From Neoarius graeffei (Eukaryota > Chordata > Actinopteri > Siluriformes > Ariidae), in the NCBI RefSeq assembly GCF_027579695.1, contig NC_083592.1, positions 33,070,214-33,134,213 of the forward strand: a stretch of DNA of 64,000 nt. The letters are read 5' to 3'. Shown one piece after another: positions 1 through 20,200 of the stretch; positions within the stretch are counted from its first letter, which is position 1; every line of letters starts with the position of its first letter. The translations under genes and the position numbers were made by a program. The notes under the pieces were generated by a model. That model saw nothing but the letters and a program-made list of their open reading frames with translations. It was not told the DNA's origin and searched no databases.

Positions 1-6980
<6,980 letters not shown>

Positions 6981-9515
6981 AAAGCTCATAGCACCAGCTC
7001 AGAGCAGTCGTGCCCTTCAAACTTTCAACTTTCAGTTTTTTCCTGGAGACGACGAGTGCACGAGCACTGCTGTCGACGCCGAGAGAAAACGAACATGCAG
7101 GAGGAGGACAGTAAAGTGCAGGAAGTCGCTGCTGTGTCACTTCATTCCTGCCACAGGGAAGTGTGATCACATTGCTCATCTGTGTCGATCCCTGTGGACA
7201 GATGCACCTGATTGGACTGCGACGCCAGGATTTAATCAGCCTAGTTTCTGTTGTCCTCTTGCTTCTTTCTGTAACCATGGCACAAAGTAAGGTTCTGTAG
7301 TGCAGAGCTACCTGGAGACAGACAAATATGCAGAGGACACACTATAGCTACCACCTGCAGTACAAAGGAGAGAAAACTAGAATCTCTTGCTTATGTTGTG
7401 GATTTTTGCACATCTTTTTTTTTTAGCTTGAGTTATAAGGCTCAATTTGAAAATCTTTTTTTTTTTTTTTCCACTGTCTTGGTCTAATATGACTAAATCA
7501 TTGCAGGCTTGTTTCGATTTATCTGCACAGCTTGCTGAGAATAAATTCAGAGACAGAAATCTGACATTCAGAGACTCGAATCCTGCTCTGATCTACTTTT
7601 TGTTCTTAGGTGGTTCTGTTTTTCTTAATTGCGTTCCCTCCTAAGGACATGCTGATGACAAACTGCGTCCAGTGGCATACACCACCTGAAAGGCTCTTCA
7701 CGCTTGGCATTGTTGCCTGTGTGACTTGTAATAGCAGTGTGACTTTTTTTTTTTTTTTTCCTCCCCCCTTCCTGTTCACATGGACACCATCTATAGGTTT
7801 TAAACATAGAATGCCTTCAAGTCAATCTCCGTTTGTTTGGGGATTATGCTCTAGCGCATGTTTTGTGGTAGAGAACAGAAGATATTTGCCACTTGCATGC
7901 GTAGGCAGTGGGGAGAGATAAAACAGGGTGGAACCCAGCAGTTCGCCTGCAGAAGGCCTGAACAGTTTGTTGCCTTTCTATTTGTAGTGTAATACAGTGC
8001 AGGATTCTATATAGTACTGCCTAAAAAGTACTCAGACTCAGGAGAACTTCTCACTTGCCAAAAGGTTGGAAACAAAAAAAAAATCTATATGAAAGACTGT
8101 TTCAATTGCACTGTTTGAAAGCAAAAAAGGATGTAGGTGAGACAATAATGTAGATTAGATTAACCGAACAGACAAGATAATGCACAAGGCAGCTTTCTAA
8201 GACGAACGACATTCCCTTTTTGTCCTGCTTTCCTTCAAGACCTTTTTTTTTGTCGCAACATTCCTCCAGGCCAGTGATGGCAGATATGATTTCAGAACAA
8301 TGACTGCGACTCCAAAAGGACCCACGAAGAAATTTGAAGTAGCCAAACTGTGGCTCGAACCGTGTTGAAATGAGGCATACATTAGTTTTTGGAACTCATT
8401 CAACAACTACGTTAATGCTCCACATCTGTGCAGTAATAATGTAGCACCTGGTGGGTGTTTATTTTATTTTTTTTTTTAATGAAATATAAAGGTTAATCAT
8501 ATCTCACTGAGGTCTGGAGGAAGATTGCTATTCAACCATCTCCCAGTGAAAAAGGTTTAAGCAGTGTTTGATACATCGCTTACATTCACAACCTTTTGAA
8601 ATGACTCCATGGATGATCGTAGCCGATGTGTGCGCGTGTATGTGTCGTTTGTGGTTTCTGTAAGGGGTGTGTAGGATTCGGTGAGTTTTTGACTTCTGCT
8701 TTAAACGTACACAGACTCATTAAAGTGGTCTTATCATAGTGGCCTTGAAGAACTGACCTGGTTCATCACTCCCATTCATTACAACTTAAAACCTTCTGAC
8801 TGTCTCTGTGTCGTCTGAAGCGTGTTTATGTTTAAAAGGACAAAAAGGGAAAACCAAATAGTCCTTCAAAGCGAGCACTGATCCCCAGACATGCCACTCT
8901 GATTTGCTATGGCTTAACTCCATGTTTTGTGATGACTAGCTTTGATTACCATTACGGGCATTTAAGGCTTGGTTCCTGGTCAGACGACCAGCAGCAGTTC
9001 TGTTTCTCTCACCTGGCTTTATTTTGGGAACAATAGCTGTGGTTTAGCACACCTATAGAGACCTGGGTTGCTAGTGGACGGAATAGATGTCACTATTCTG
9101 AGACAATTCATTTCTTGTTTGTGTTCATTTTAGTTTTTGGTAATCTACACCTGGTAAAATCACAACTGGCAAGTGATTTTTGGGCCTTAGGCAAAAATAA
9201 TAAGCTTAAACTTTAATGCTCCCCCTTTCATGGTCGGTCACTTCCTGTGCTTGGCCTTCCATGTAGTCCAGTGTTAAAGCTAAACCCTTCACTCTCTCTG
9301 AGGAATGAATGAAGTTGGGGTTTTTTTTTTTGTTTGTTTTTTATTATTATTAAATAGAACCAAAGTGCAATATTTTCTGACATTTGGTATAACCTTTTGT
9401 GTTTTTATTCAGTGATCATCAACACTACATAACCAACAAATTTCTGTTCGGAATGGTCTTGAACTTGTCTTCGTTCTTCCTTGGAGCTAAATAAAACTTT
9501 TCCAAGCATTAAAAC
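6981..9515 (+). other. Probable ARRDC3 3' UTR
   Basis: About 2.5 kb after the stop contain no long ORF and no clear transposon, unlike most of the window. This suggests retained exonic sequence. A canonical AATAAA lies at 9490-9495 and an earlier one at 7540-7545, so short and long forms are possible. The end is inferred from the distal signal. Confidence 0.55.
9490..9495 (+). terminator. Candidate distal ARRDC3 polyadenylation signal
   Basis: AATAAA followed within about 40 bases by a T/GT-rich stretch (TGTGTAGTGATGGTTTATTTG). It is the last good signal before repeat-bearing intergenic DNA. Confidence 0.5.
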
Positions 9516-10823
9516 TGTGTAGTGATGGTTTATTTGTACTTTTATGCACAAATATATATTTTATATTGCCTTTAACTTCCTTTCCCGACTAATAAGGGAT
9601 AGGTCGCCGTTTCCCACAGTATCAACGTTTCTCATCTATTCTTTCAGGAATTTACGTAACTGTGGTTAAATTAGCCTCAAAACCAACACTACTTCTGCTC
9701 TTAATATTCAGCTTTCCCATTCTTAAAAGGAAGACTGGCTTTCAAATTTTTCAAGTCATAAAAACCTTTTTCCCTGACGATTATTTTAGTTTAGTGGACT
9801 GAAAGCTACTGAATTTGAATCGCAGACTTCCAATTTTAGTAGGGTTTTTTTTAAATGGAACAATTAATGAATTTAAGGCCACGTGGCCCTAAATTCTCTC
9901 TCTCTTGCTTACATGACACAATTCAAGGTACTTTGTCCTGCATCATACTGTATGGTGGGCTTTCCCCATTTGTGCAAGGCATTGTGGGATACAAATTTGA
10001 AACAGGAGAGAATGATAGTGGACGTGAGTGTGCGAATGAAACGTGGAAGACAGACTACAGTAACAAAGTGAGAAGAAAAGACAATGTTGTGAAGGAAAGG
10101 AAACGCAGGCCCAAACTAATAAATATCTGTGGTCAGCGAGCTGTTCGTTTAGCGACAAAATGATGTGACTGTTAGTGCATGCACACACGGACTTCCTCTG
10201 TCTGATTGATTGTGCGAAGCGAGTGATTTCATGCATGTTATTTGCTCGGGAATCCCCTCAAATTAAATAACTTCCCAGCCATAGAATGGCTTGGTATTTT
10301 GTGAGATATTACGGAAATAAACTTATCACAATGACCAAATTTTAGAGGGAACTAATTTTCACCAATTTTATGAAATTGAAAGGCCGTCTTGCTTTAATAT
10401 TCAGCTTTATTGATTTCTGTCTAGTGACAGAAAACTGATAAGTTGCACAAATGCAAAACTCTTACTAGACAGGTTCCTGTTATGCTAGCACCAACACTTT
10501 AAGACAGGTCCTTCACAATGTGTGTGATATGTATAAATGTCCCTAAAGCTCTCCATACTGGCTGTTTTTTCTTAAAACTAGTGCACTCATGCCCCTAGAG
10601 GCCAACTAGAGAATTGCAGTATTTTCCATTCATCACTCAGAAATGTTCCACAGGGAAACAATTTTTAAAAAATGACATGTTTATTTGCACACTGTCCAAA
10701 TTACTTTATTCAGTGAGAAAGAAAATATAGACATGTATTTGCTAAATCAGCTTTGTGCAGTGGCCCTTCATTTACTTTCAATCCAACTTTATTAAAATAG
10801 TTGACTTGCAACCCTTGTCACTG
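9516..10823. other. Intergenic, nothing recognised
   Basis: A/T-rich sequence with no coding similarity I recognise. The 102-codon open frame at 9855-10163 has no recognisable motif and no splice context. Confidence 0.6.
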
Positions 10824-10827
10824 TTAA

Positions 10828-11468
10828 AGTGCCATTCCACCATTGGATGTATTTTTTTGGCATAAAATACAATATATTTTATGACAACATGACTAGACAG
10901 AGAAATCTTTTAGCTTCAAAATGATATATCAAACATCATTTTTTGACAACGACAAGTATATTAATTTTGCGACCAAAGTCACCTACCCTTTTAATTTCCG
11001 TGCGGTAGTGAAACGTGATGTCATCGGCAGGTTCCCCTTCTTGTGTACCACGTCACGTGTGACGTGGCACAGATTATCAGCAATGGCGGATAGAACGCGA
11101 TTGTCAGCTTCGGAAAAGAATCGAAGGAAAATAGCAAGTGATGCCCAAAGGAGACGGTCGATGGTGAATATCGGCACAACAATCGACAAGTGGAAATCGC
11201 GTTCTATCCGCCATTGCTGATAATCTGTGCCACGTCACACGTGACGTGGTACACAAGAAGGGGGACCTGCCGATGACATCACGTTTCACTACCGCGCGGA
11301 AATTAAAAGGGTAGGTGACTTTGGTCGCAAAATTAATATACTTGTCGTTGTCAAAAAATTATGTTTGATATATCATTTTGAAGCTAAAAAATTTCTCTGT
11401 CTAGTCATGTTGTCATAAAATATATTGTATTTTATGCCAAAGAATACAGCCAATGGTGGAATGGCACT
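10828..11468. mobile_element. Palindromic (foldback) MITE with TTAA target duplication
   Basis: Two nearly identical inverted arms of about 275 bp (10828-11102 and 11195-11468) flank a 92-bp loop. TTAA stands on both sides (10824-10827, 11469-11472). Ends are AGTGCCATTCC / GGAATGGCACT. The TTAA duplication is typical of piggyBac-like and some Kolobok-like elements; the superfamily is not proven. The loop plus arm edge encodes a short open frame beginning MADRTRLSASEKNRRK near 11083. Confidence 0.9.
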
Positions 11469-11472
11469 TTAA

Positions 11473-13284
11473 GTCAACATTATTTCTCCTGTTTCTGGTT
11501 TGCCTGCCTGCTTGTTTCACAAAAAATATAATATAACTGATATAACTATTGACGATATTCGCTAAAACGCCATTTAATTTTCACATAGGCTAAACACAAA
11601 GCTAAGACCGCATCGAGGACTTGGACACAAAGACGCCAGGAAAGTTTATAGGTGTTCACCCCATGACCTCATCTCATCAGGGACACTCTGGTCACAGGTC
11701 GAGAGTAGCCTTAGGAAGGTTGTAAATGCCTGGCAATAAGAGCCTGACAAACTGGATATACAGCCTAGAAGACACTATTGTCTTGTCTAATATCCATTGC
11801 AGGCAAACTGTAGAGCAACAGCTGTAATTTATATTCTGTTCAAGCAGAAATAAGCTGGGGAAAAAAAACCTCAACTCATTTGTTACTCTAACACCACAAA
11901 GCTTTGCCTTCTAGCTTTTATTTTGATTTTTAAATTCTACTAAATCACTTTTTTTTTTCCAGAAATCATGTCTTTAGAAAATTACATTTTCATTTAGTTT
12001 AATTTTGTTATTGCAGCCAGTGACACATTGAATGGCACATTGATTAATGCCATATTTAGAAAATCCATTGAATTACGTCATGGTTGGCAACCAATCATAG
12101 TACTGAGGGAAGTATGGAGTGGCACGCAAAGGGCTGAAAGAGGTCCTGAGTGGTTCATTTAAAGTCAGAGATTCAGCTACACAACAGATCAATGCTGAGC
12201 TTAGCAGGGCCCCTGTTTACATCTCCAAAGCAAGTACACAAACAGCCTGAATGGGAATTGAAAAAGGCAGAGCTAGGATGCTGTAGTGTGTTCATCCAGG
12301 TCTTTTATCCAAATGCTGTCTAAAAGTAGATTGTCCCCAATTTAGGATAATATAATACTTTACTGGCTGGATGAATGTGTACCCTGGTGTTTTTTTTAGT
12401 TCGAAAAACTTCATCTAAAAGACGTTTTCATAGATAATTTGTGACGTGGGACCTTACCTTATACTTCCCAAGCTATTTTGACATGGTTTGGATCAAATTC
12501 ACTAAGATTAATTTTTTGCCACCGTTCTTACATACTGTTCTTAGAGTTGACACAAAAGTGTAAAACATTTCTGTTCTTGAGACATCTTCGCTCAAATTGT
12601 TTTCAGAACACGGGCTGTTCAGCAACTAATCAACAAAGTAACCGTCCAAGTATACAATGGGATTGTTAAATCTTCATTCTGCCAGGGGGTTTAAGGTCCA
12701 TGTCGGGTCTGATGAGTCAGCTTTGTCCTAGCATTTTCACTCTCCTTGTGGCCCCTCACACAGGTCAGGGCCTTTGTGGCAATCTGACCTTGTGCTAGTA
12801 CCATAAAAGAGGGTGGGATTAGAGGGTAGTGCTGGCAGCTGATTGGTCCCTACTTATGGCACACAGGTCTCACATTAGTCTTGTCCTGACTAATCCTAGA
12901 GCCCATCCTAAGCACAGACATTCTTCGTGTGCAACCACGTGACAAAATAGTGTGACGTATGCATCCGCACATAACACAGCCAATGACACCCAATAACACA
13001 ACTTGTCTAAAAAAGCATCTATACCAAGCGCCTCAGTATCATTAAAGTACCTTTAAAAACACCCTCAAAAATGTAATCTGATAGCAAGCTGTTTAGTAAA
13101 CACTCTTCACCTGCATTTGCATCCTGCCTATCTCCTGGTATGCATAACATTTGGTCCACAGCCGTGTCAATAACTTTTGGAGAAGGGAGCATTTGGAAAA
13201 GAATAGTAGGCAGACCCAAAGCATATTCTGGCACTGTGATGTGAATAAAAGGTGAAAATTTTCAAAATATAGATGAAATATTTA
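11473..13284. other. Intergenic, nothing recognised
   Basis: Non-repetitive looking A/T-rich DNA with no recognised exon, RNA gene or transposon. Confidence 0.55.
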
Positions 13285-13450
13285 GGGGGAAGCCATAGCC
13301 TAATGGTTAGAAAAGCAGCTTTGGGATCAAAAGGTTGCCAGTTTGATTCCCTGGACCAGCAGGAATGGCTGAAATGTCCTAACCCCCAACTGCTCTGGGT
13401 ATGTTGTATGTCGTGCTGGATAAGAGCGTCTGCTAAATGCCTGTAATGCA
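13285..13450 (+). mobile_element. tRNA-derived SINE, 'GAGCGTCTGCTAAATG' tail type (SINE-B1)
   Basis: The head has an A-box-like TAGCCTAATGGTTAG and a B-box-like GTTTGATTCC. The tail reads GGATAAGAGCGTCTGCTAAA, a 3' end shared by many fish SINEs and LINEs. A reverse copy lies at 35326-35494. Confidence 0.8.
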
Positions 13451-13543
13451 ACTTTATTTCTTACCATGTTACATCTTTATCAGCAGCTTTCTTTGCTGAC
13501 AGAGTAGCAGTAGCATGAGAAAGTAAGAGGGTTGAGTATTTTT

Positions 13544-13923
13544 CATCTCATCTCATCTCATTATCTCTAGCCACTTTATCCTGTTCTATAGGGTCGCAGG
13601 CAAGCTGGAGCCTATCCCAGCTGACTATGGGCGAAAGGTGGGGTACACCCTGGACAAGTCACCAGGTCATCACAGGGCTGACACATAGACACAGACAACC
13701 ATTCACACTCACATTCACACCTACGGTCAATTTAGAGTCACCAGTTAACCTAACCTGCATGTCTTTGGACTGTGGGGGAAACCGGAGCACCCGGAGGAAA
13801 CCCACGCGGACACGGGGAGAACATGCAAACTCCGCACAGAAAGGCCCTCGCCGGCCACGGGGCTCGAACCCGGACCTTCTTGCTGTGAGGCGACAGCGCT
13901 AACCACTACACCACCGTGCCGCC
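13544..13923 (-). mobile_element. SINE-A, full length, with TSD
   Basis: Complete reverse copy with a (CATCT)n tail, flanked by 11-bp duplications TGAGTATTTTT at 13533-13543 and 13924-13934. Confidence 0.93.
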
Positions 13924-13934
13924 TGAGTATTTTT

Positions 13935-14967
13935 ATGCATAGAATTAGAAATTACAGCATCCACAAGATTTTTTTTAAAGCAAGTGACCAAGTCAGTCTC
14001 CCAGTGTAAAAAAAAATTATTGACAAACACAACCGCCATTGACAAATAATACCGCCATCATGGAATCCGAGCACTACAGACAACACAAACCTAGATCCAA
14101 AGCATTTGCTTAGTCATGGTGGTAGGTAAGGCAAACAGTGCAGTGAAGAGCCCAGCTGCAGACTATTATGGCTATTGACATGTAAAGCCAGTTGCCACAC
14201 TGCCCCCAATGTCTATATACTTCTATAGCCACTGGAAGAAAGAAACAGGGAATCCAGTAACCCAGACATTGCTGTTTCCAGGCTTAGGTTCCAGGACATG
14301 CTGTCAGTCCCAGAATAGTCTGTATAGCTGTTACGTGAAAAGGGGCAGGGGGTGGGTGGGTGGGGTTCTGACCTCTCCTCAGATATGAGAGCCCAGAGTT
14401 CAAGTTCTTACCAAATTAGAGAATGCAGAGTCATGATTAGCCTGGCCAGGATTGTTTGTAAGCCCTCATGAGTGGAGGTGTTGAGAAACGAGTGTTATAG
14501 CTTGTCGCCAAAAATGTTTTGAGAGATGTATGGTTGTGCTTTTTTTTTTTTAATAGACTACAAAAGGTCCTGGCAAATGACTCAGTACATACTCGAATCC
14601 GTGCAGTGCAGTGCAGTGCAGAGAGTCAGTCTGTATGCACACATGCATGCATTCATGCCTGCAGTAGATGGTTTTGTTTGATGTTCGGGTTTATAAATTA
14701 AACTCGAGCTGGGATGGTGGCACAGCTATCCAATTCCGCCTACAGCTGGTAAACAAAAGTCTTTGACGGGACCACTTAATCCCTGCTACATTCTGTTCAA
14801 GAGCAGGTGATTACAAGTAACTAGAAGTTCACGTCTGACATATATGGGTTGTGCACCGTCACGTTTATTTTCGGATTTCATTCTACATTTCAGTAGTATC
14901 AACTTTCAAATTGATCCAAATGGAGTTTATAGCATAGCGGGTTCTTTATATTAATGCATGATATGTA

Positions 14968-15030
<63 letters not shown>

Positions 15031-15282
15031 CATGTTTTATTTTTGAAAAACAGGATAATGACTTGTGCTATGTCCCTGCGTGACAGTAAGACTGGTAAGG
15101 TCAAGTTAAATACTCTTTTGAAAACAACAACAACAACAAACAAAAACAGCTTAGACCAGCAGAAAGCATACTGATTGCAAACATGTAAACAGCAAGACCA
15201 CCTTTACCAACTAGATTTTGCTTGTAAACCAGCATGACCACTATGCCTGACCGGATAAAACAGAAACAGGGTCTTACACAAT
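13935..15282. other. Intergenic with simple repeats
   Basis: No gene recognised. Contains a short GTGCA tandem near 14600-14620, a G-rich GGGTGGGTGGGTGGGG run near 14350 and a long AC microsatellite. Confidence 0.6.
14973..15029. repeat. (AC)n microsatellite
   Basis: Uninterrupted AC dinucleotide run of about 28 units; probably polymorphic. Confidence 0.97.
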
Positions 15283-15417
15283 TACAACCCCAAATCAGAA
15301 AAGTTGGGACAGTATGTTGAAATTGAAATTAAAACTGAAAACGATGATTTGTAACTAATTTTTGACTTGTATTGCATTCAGAATAATACAACAGAACATT
15401 ATTTAATGTTCTACCTC

Positions 15418-15789
15418 CATTCCATCCATTATCTGTAGCCGCTTATCCTGTGCAGGGTCACAGGCAAACTGAAGCCTATCCCGGCTGACTACGGGCGAGA
15501 GGCGGGGTACACCCTGGACAAGTCGCCAGATCATCGCAGGGCTGAGACATAGAGACAAACAACCATTCACACTCACATTCACACCTACAGTCAATTTAGA
15601 GCCACCAATTAACCTAACCTGCATGTCTTTGGACTGTGGGGGAAACCGGAGCACCCGGAGGAAACCCACGTGGACACGGGGAGAACATGCAAACTCCACA
15701 GAGAAAAGCCCCTGTTGGCCACCGGGCTCGAACCCAGAGCCTTCTTGCTGTGAGGTGACAGGTCTAACCACTACACCACCATGCCACCC
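15418..15789 (-). mobile_element. SINE-A inside the Tc1 element, with TSD
   Basis: Full-length reverse copy with the (CCATC)n tail subtype, flanked by 13-bp duplications AATGKTCTACCTC at 15405-15417 and 15790-15802 (one mismatch). It inserted after the Tc1. Confidence 0.92.
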
Positions 15790-15829
15790 AATGGTCTACC
15801 TCATGAATTTCATTGTTTTTTTCAAAATA

Positions 15830-16890
15830 AACACATTTCAATTTTGATTCTTTCAACACATTTAAAAGAAGTTGAGATGGTAAAGCATTTACCACTGTAT
15901 AATGATCCCATTCCTTCTTACAACACTTAAAAGATGTTTAGGGACTGAAGACACCAAGTGATGAAGTGTTTCAGGTGTTATTTTGTCCCATTCACCCTGT
16001 AAACAGCTCTCAAGGTGTGCAACAGTACGGGGTCATCATTGTCTTATTTTTCATTTCAGAATTCTCCACACATTCTCTGTTGGGGACAGAGGGGACAGGA
16101 ACCCTCTTCTTCCACAGCCCTGCCTTTGTAATGTGTGCAGAATGTGGTTTTGCATTGTCTTGTTGAAATCTCCCTGGAAAAGATGTCATCTTGAAGGCAG
16201 AATATGTTGCTCCAAAACCTCAATGTACTTTTCTGCATTAACGCTGCCATCACAGAAGTGTAAGTTACCTTTCCCAAGGGCACTGACACAACCCCATACC
16301 ATGACATACCCTGGCTTTTGGACTTAACAGTGTGGTAACAGTCTGGATGGTCCTTTTTGTCTTTGGTCTGGAGCACATGGTGTCCATTTCTTACAAAAAA
16401 GACCTGGACTACTGATTGGTCTGGCCACAAAACACATTTCCACTGTGTGATGATCCATCCCATATGCCTCTGAGCCCAGAGAAGTCAACGGTGCTTCTGG
16501 ACATAGTTAGCATAGGGCTTCCTTTTTGCACAGTAAAGTTTTAACTTGCATTTGTGGCTGTAACTCTGTATTGTAGTACTTGACAAAGGTTTGCTGAAGT
16601 AATCCCAAGCCCATGTAGTTATATCAGCTATAGATAAATGACGGTTCTTGATGCAGTGCCGTCTGAGGGATCAGAGATCATGGGTGTTCAGCTTAGGCTT
16701 GCGCCCTTACCCTTTACGCAAAATTCTTCCAGTTTCCTTGAATCATTTAATTATATTATGCACCATAGAGGGTGAAATATCCAAATCCCTTTCTATCTTT
16801 CTTTGAGGAACATTACTTTTAAACATTTCAATAATTTTCTCATGCATTTGTTGACAAACTGGAGATCCTCAGCCCATCTTTGCTCCTCAA
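15830..16890 (-). pseudogene. Tc1 transposase remnant
   Basis: The minus strand retains scattered transposase blocks. The clearest open part (16056-16463) includes WPDQS in place of the W-S/T-DES catalytic block and RNGHHVLQTKDKKDHPDCY, matching the G-RRVIRTKEEKDDPSCY region of the element at 30.3 kb. Frameshifts and stops interrupt the rest, so it cannot encode an active enzyme. Confidence 0.75.
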
Positions 16891-17304
16891 AGACTAGGCC
16901 TTTCCTGGATACCGATTTTGCATCAAATCATGATAACAATCACCTGTTGACATTACCTGTTTCAAATCACATCATTATTTAATTGTTTTACCTCGTTACT
17001 AGCCCTAAATTGTTCCCATCCCAACTTCTTTTGGAATGTTTTACATGTCTGAAACACAGAAATGCATGTATGTGAACAAATGAAATGAAGTTGACCAGAC
17101 AAAACATGAAATATCTTGGGTTCATACTGTCTGTAATGAAATACAAGTCAAAGTAAATTTAGAAATCACTGCTTTCTTTTTTTTTAATTTGCATTTTCCA
17201 TACTGTCCCAACTTTTTCTGATTTGGGGTTGTAGATAGCTAGTTTGTAGAATATATAGAAGATATAGCTAGCCTAATTTCTCACCTTTCATAAAGTGAAG
17301 AGTA

Positions 17305-19342
17305 AAGCAAACTCTGTTATTTAATGTAGCTCCTCTTAAATGGAAAATGGTCAGAGACAAAATATTAGCACCCTGGTATAATGATGACACTCGCACTTTA
17401 AAACAGACCACTCGAAAATTGGAATGTAAATGGCGTCAAACAAAATTGGTAGTGTTCAAATTAGCATGGAAGGAGAGCTTCCTGAAGTATAGAAAAGCTC
17501 TTAGTGCTGCTAAATCAACATATCTCTCCTCCCTAACAGAAGATAACAAAAATAATCCTAGATTCCTATTTAATACTGTAGCAAAATTAACCAGGAATAA
17601 GTCCACTATAGACACATACACACCTGTAGTATGTAATAGCAACGACTTCATGATTTTTTTTAATGACAAAATTGAGAATATCTGACAAAAAATTCAAACT
17701 ACTAATTTAAGGTCAGACAATGTAAGTGACCCTGTAGTTAACAATATAACTGTATCAGATCAGCAATTAGAATGTTTTACTCCCCTTAGAGAAACTGAAT
17801 GACTTTTATTAATCTCGGCATCAAAAGCCTCAACTTGTGCACTAGATCCCTTACCTACACGTCTATTCAAACAGATAATACCTGAAGTAATTGAACCACT
17901 TCTAAAAATAATAAAATTCTTCTCTTATGATTGGCTATGTACCCAAATCCTTTAAACTAGCAGTTATCAAACTCCTGATTAAAAAACCTGACCTTGATCC
18001 CTGTCAGCTGTCCAATTATCGGCCAATATCAAACCTCCCCTTTATCTCCAAGATCCTTAAAAAAGCTGTGGCACAGCAGTTATGCTCATATTTACATAGG
18101 AATAACATCCATGAAATGTATCAGTCAGGATTTAGACCTCATCATAGCACAGAGACAGCTCTGGTTAAAGTAGTAAATGACCTACTGTTGGCGTCTGATC
18201 AGGGCTGTGTCTCGCTGCTTGTGTTGCTTGACCTTAGTGCAGCATTTGATACCACTGATCATTCCATTCTTCTGGATAGACTAGAAAATGTTGTGGTAGT
18301 TAAGGGAACGGCCCTCTCCTGACTCAGGTCTTATTTAACTGATCGCTATCAGTATGTTGATGTAAATGGTGATTTTTCTAGACATACTGAGGTAAAGTTT
18401 GGTGTTCCACAAGGTTCTGTCTTGGGTCCACTGCTTTTTTCTTTATATATGTTACCTCTGGGTAATATTATTTGTAAACATTGTATTAGTTTCCACTGTT
18501 ATGCTGATGACACACATTTGTATGTTTCTGCAAAACCTGATGAGAGACACCAGCTTAATAGAATTGAGGAATGTGTGAAGGACATTAGACACTGGATGCT
18601 CATTAATTTCCTTCTGCTTAACTCTGACAAGACTGAAGTACTTGGACTAGGACCACATGCAGCTAGAAGTAAGTTTTCTGATTACATAGTAACTCTGGAT
18701 GGCCTTTCTGTTTCTTCACATGCAGCAGTAAAAGACCTCGGGGTGATTATTGACCCCAGTTTTTCATTCGAAACTCACATTGATAACATTACCCAGATAG
18801 CTTTCTTTCATCTCAGAAATATTGCTAAGATAAGAAATTTAATGTCACTACATGATGCAGAAAAAACAGTTCATGCTTTCATTACCTCCAGGTAGGCTTA
18901 TTGTAATGCCTTACTGTCTGGATGTTCCAGTAAGTGCATAAACAAGCTCCAGTTAGTTCAAAATGCAGCAGCAAGAGTCCTTACTAGAACTAGAAAATAT
19001 GACCACATCACCCTTGTCTTATCCACACTGCATTGGCTCCCAGTCAAATTTCATATTGATTATAAAATACTACTATTGACCTTTAAAGCACTGAATGGTC
19101 TCGCACCACAGTACCTGAGTGAACTTCTGGTCCTCTATGACCCGCCACGCCTACTTAGATCAAAAGGTGCAGGCTATCTGCTGGTACCTCGTATAGTGAA
19201 GGCTACATCAGGAGGCAGAGCCTTTTCTTACAAAGCCCCACAGTTATGGAACAGCCTTCCAAGTAATGTTCAGGAATCAGACACAGTCTCAGTGTTTAAG
19301 TCTAGGCTGAAAACATATCTGTTTAGTCAAGCCTTTTGTTAA
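17305..19342 (+). pseudogene. LINE reverse transcriptase ORF, broken
   Basis: Coding blocks in order: linker (APWYNDDTRTLKQ, near 17370), RT motif NYRPISNLPFISKIL (18016 on), motif A LLDLSAAFDTTDHS, motif [17 protein letters not shown] (18402 on), catalytic YADD at 18500-18511, then NAAARVLTRTRKYDHIT and RLKTYLFSQAFC at the C-terminus, stop at 19340-19342. Several stops and frameshifts separate the blocks (for example after 17685, 18320 and 18895). The catalytic aspartates are still readable. Confidence 0.88.
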
Positions 19343-20200
19343 TGGTGTTTATGAGGTAAAGGTGTAGATCTGGAGGGTCCTCAGATAGTGTTTTGGTAAA
19401 CTGGGATGTATGGATGCTGTGAGTCCCCCACTCACTTGCTCACTCGAGTTTGTTGACAGTGTAGTGGCTGGCTGCTTTATGTCCCGGGGCTCCCTCATGC
19501 CTGTGTTACCTTCTGGCTCTCCCCTTTTAGTTGTGCTTTTTAGTTAGTTTTGCCGGAGTCCCTGCTTGTACTCAGTGCAATATGTATACTGTTCCTACTT
19601 ATTCAGGTGACATGGGGCATACCTAACAACCTGTCCCTCTGAGTTACATGTCGGTCCTGGGATCGAGATGCTGACCTCTTCTGCTCCTCGGACCTGCCTG
19701 ATCCATCCTGGTGTCCTGTGTCTGGTTGGAGCCTCGTCGCATCGCTCCTGTGGAGGACGGCCCCATGTGGACAGTTGAAAGTCACACCTGGAGGACGCTC
19801 TGGACTCTTACAGTGATGCTTTTGTGGCTGAGGTCTACAGTTGACTTGCTAACTTTAGGACTGCAGTTGTCATGAACAGTTTTGCACTCAAGTTTCCATC
19901 AATGAACAGTTTATAACATCAGTGAAACTGACTTTATGTTAAAACTGTTAATGTTATAGTCATGTTGTCTGTTGTTGCCCAAATGAGGATGGGTTCCTTT
20001 TTGAGTCTGGTTCCTCTCGAGGTTTCTTCCTCATGTCGTCTGAGGGAGTTTTTCCTTGCCACCGGCGGCACAGGCTTGCTCATTGGGGATAGATTAGGGA
20101 TAAAATTAGCTCATGTTTTAAGTTGTTCAAATTCTGTAAAGCTGCTTTGCGACAATGTTTATTGTTAAAAGCGCTATACAAATAAACTTGACTTGACTTG
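17305..20200 (+). mobile_element. 5'-truncated non-LTR retrotransposon (L2/CR1-like LINE)
   Basis: Carries the endonuclease-RT linker, reverse transcriptase and C-terminal region but lacks the endonuclease. It starts 70 bp after the Tc1 element. The 3' UTR (19343-20200) ends in GCGCTATACAAATAAACTTG plus a (TTGAC)n tail, typical of L2-type fish LINEs. The same 3' end is found reversed at 32757-32905. Confidence 0.88.

Larger units (their letters stand above)
15285..17231 (-). mobile_element. Decayed Tc1/mariner element with SINE inserted
   Basis: Inverted ends CAACCCCAAATCAGAAAAGT and its complement at the right edge, with TA duplicated at 15283-15284 and 17232-17233. The GTTGGGACAGTATG internal repeat unit is present near both ends. 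A SINE-A at 15418-15789 accounts for the extra length; without it the element is about 1.56 kb, normal for Tc1. It is related in TIR style to the element at 29989-31589. Confidence 0.9.

Noticed and set aside
9855..10163. 102-codon open frame downstream of ARRDC3
   Set aside because: No domain, no splice or promoter context, and overlapping frames are open as well.
20045..20170. GGTTTCTTCCTCATGTCGTC block considered as conserved non-coding DNA
   Set aside because: It belongs to the 3' UTR of the LINE, whose last part recurs at 32757-32905.
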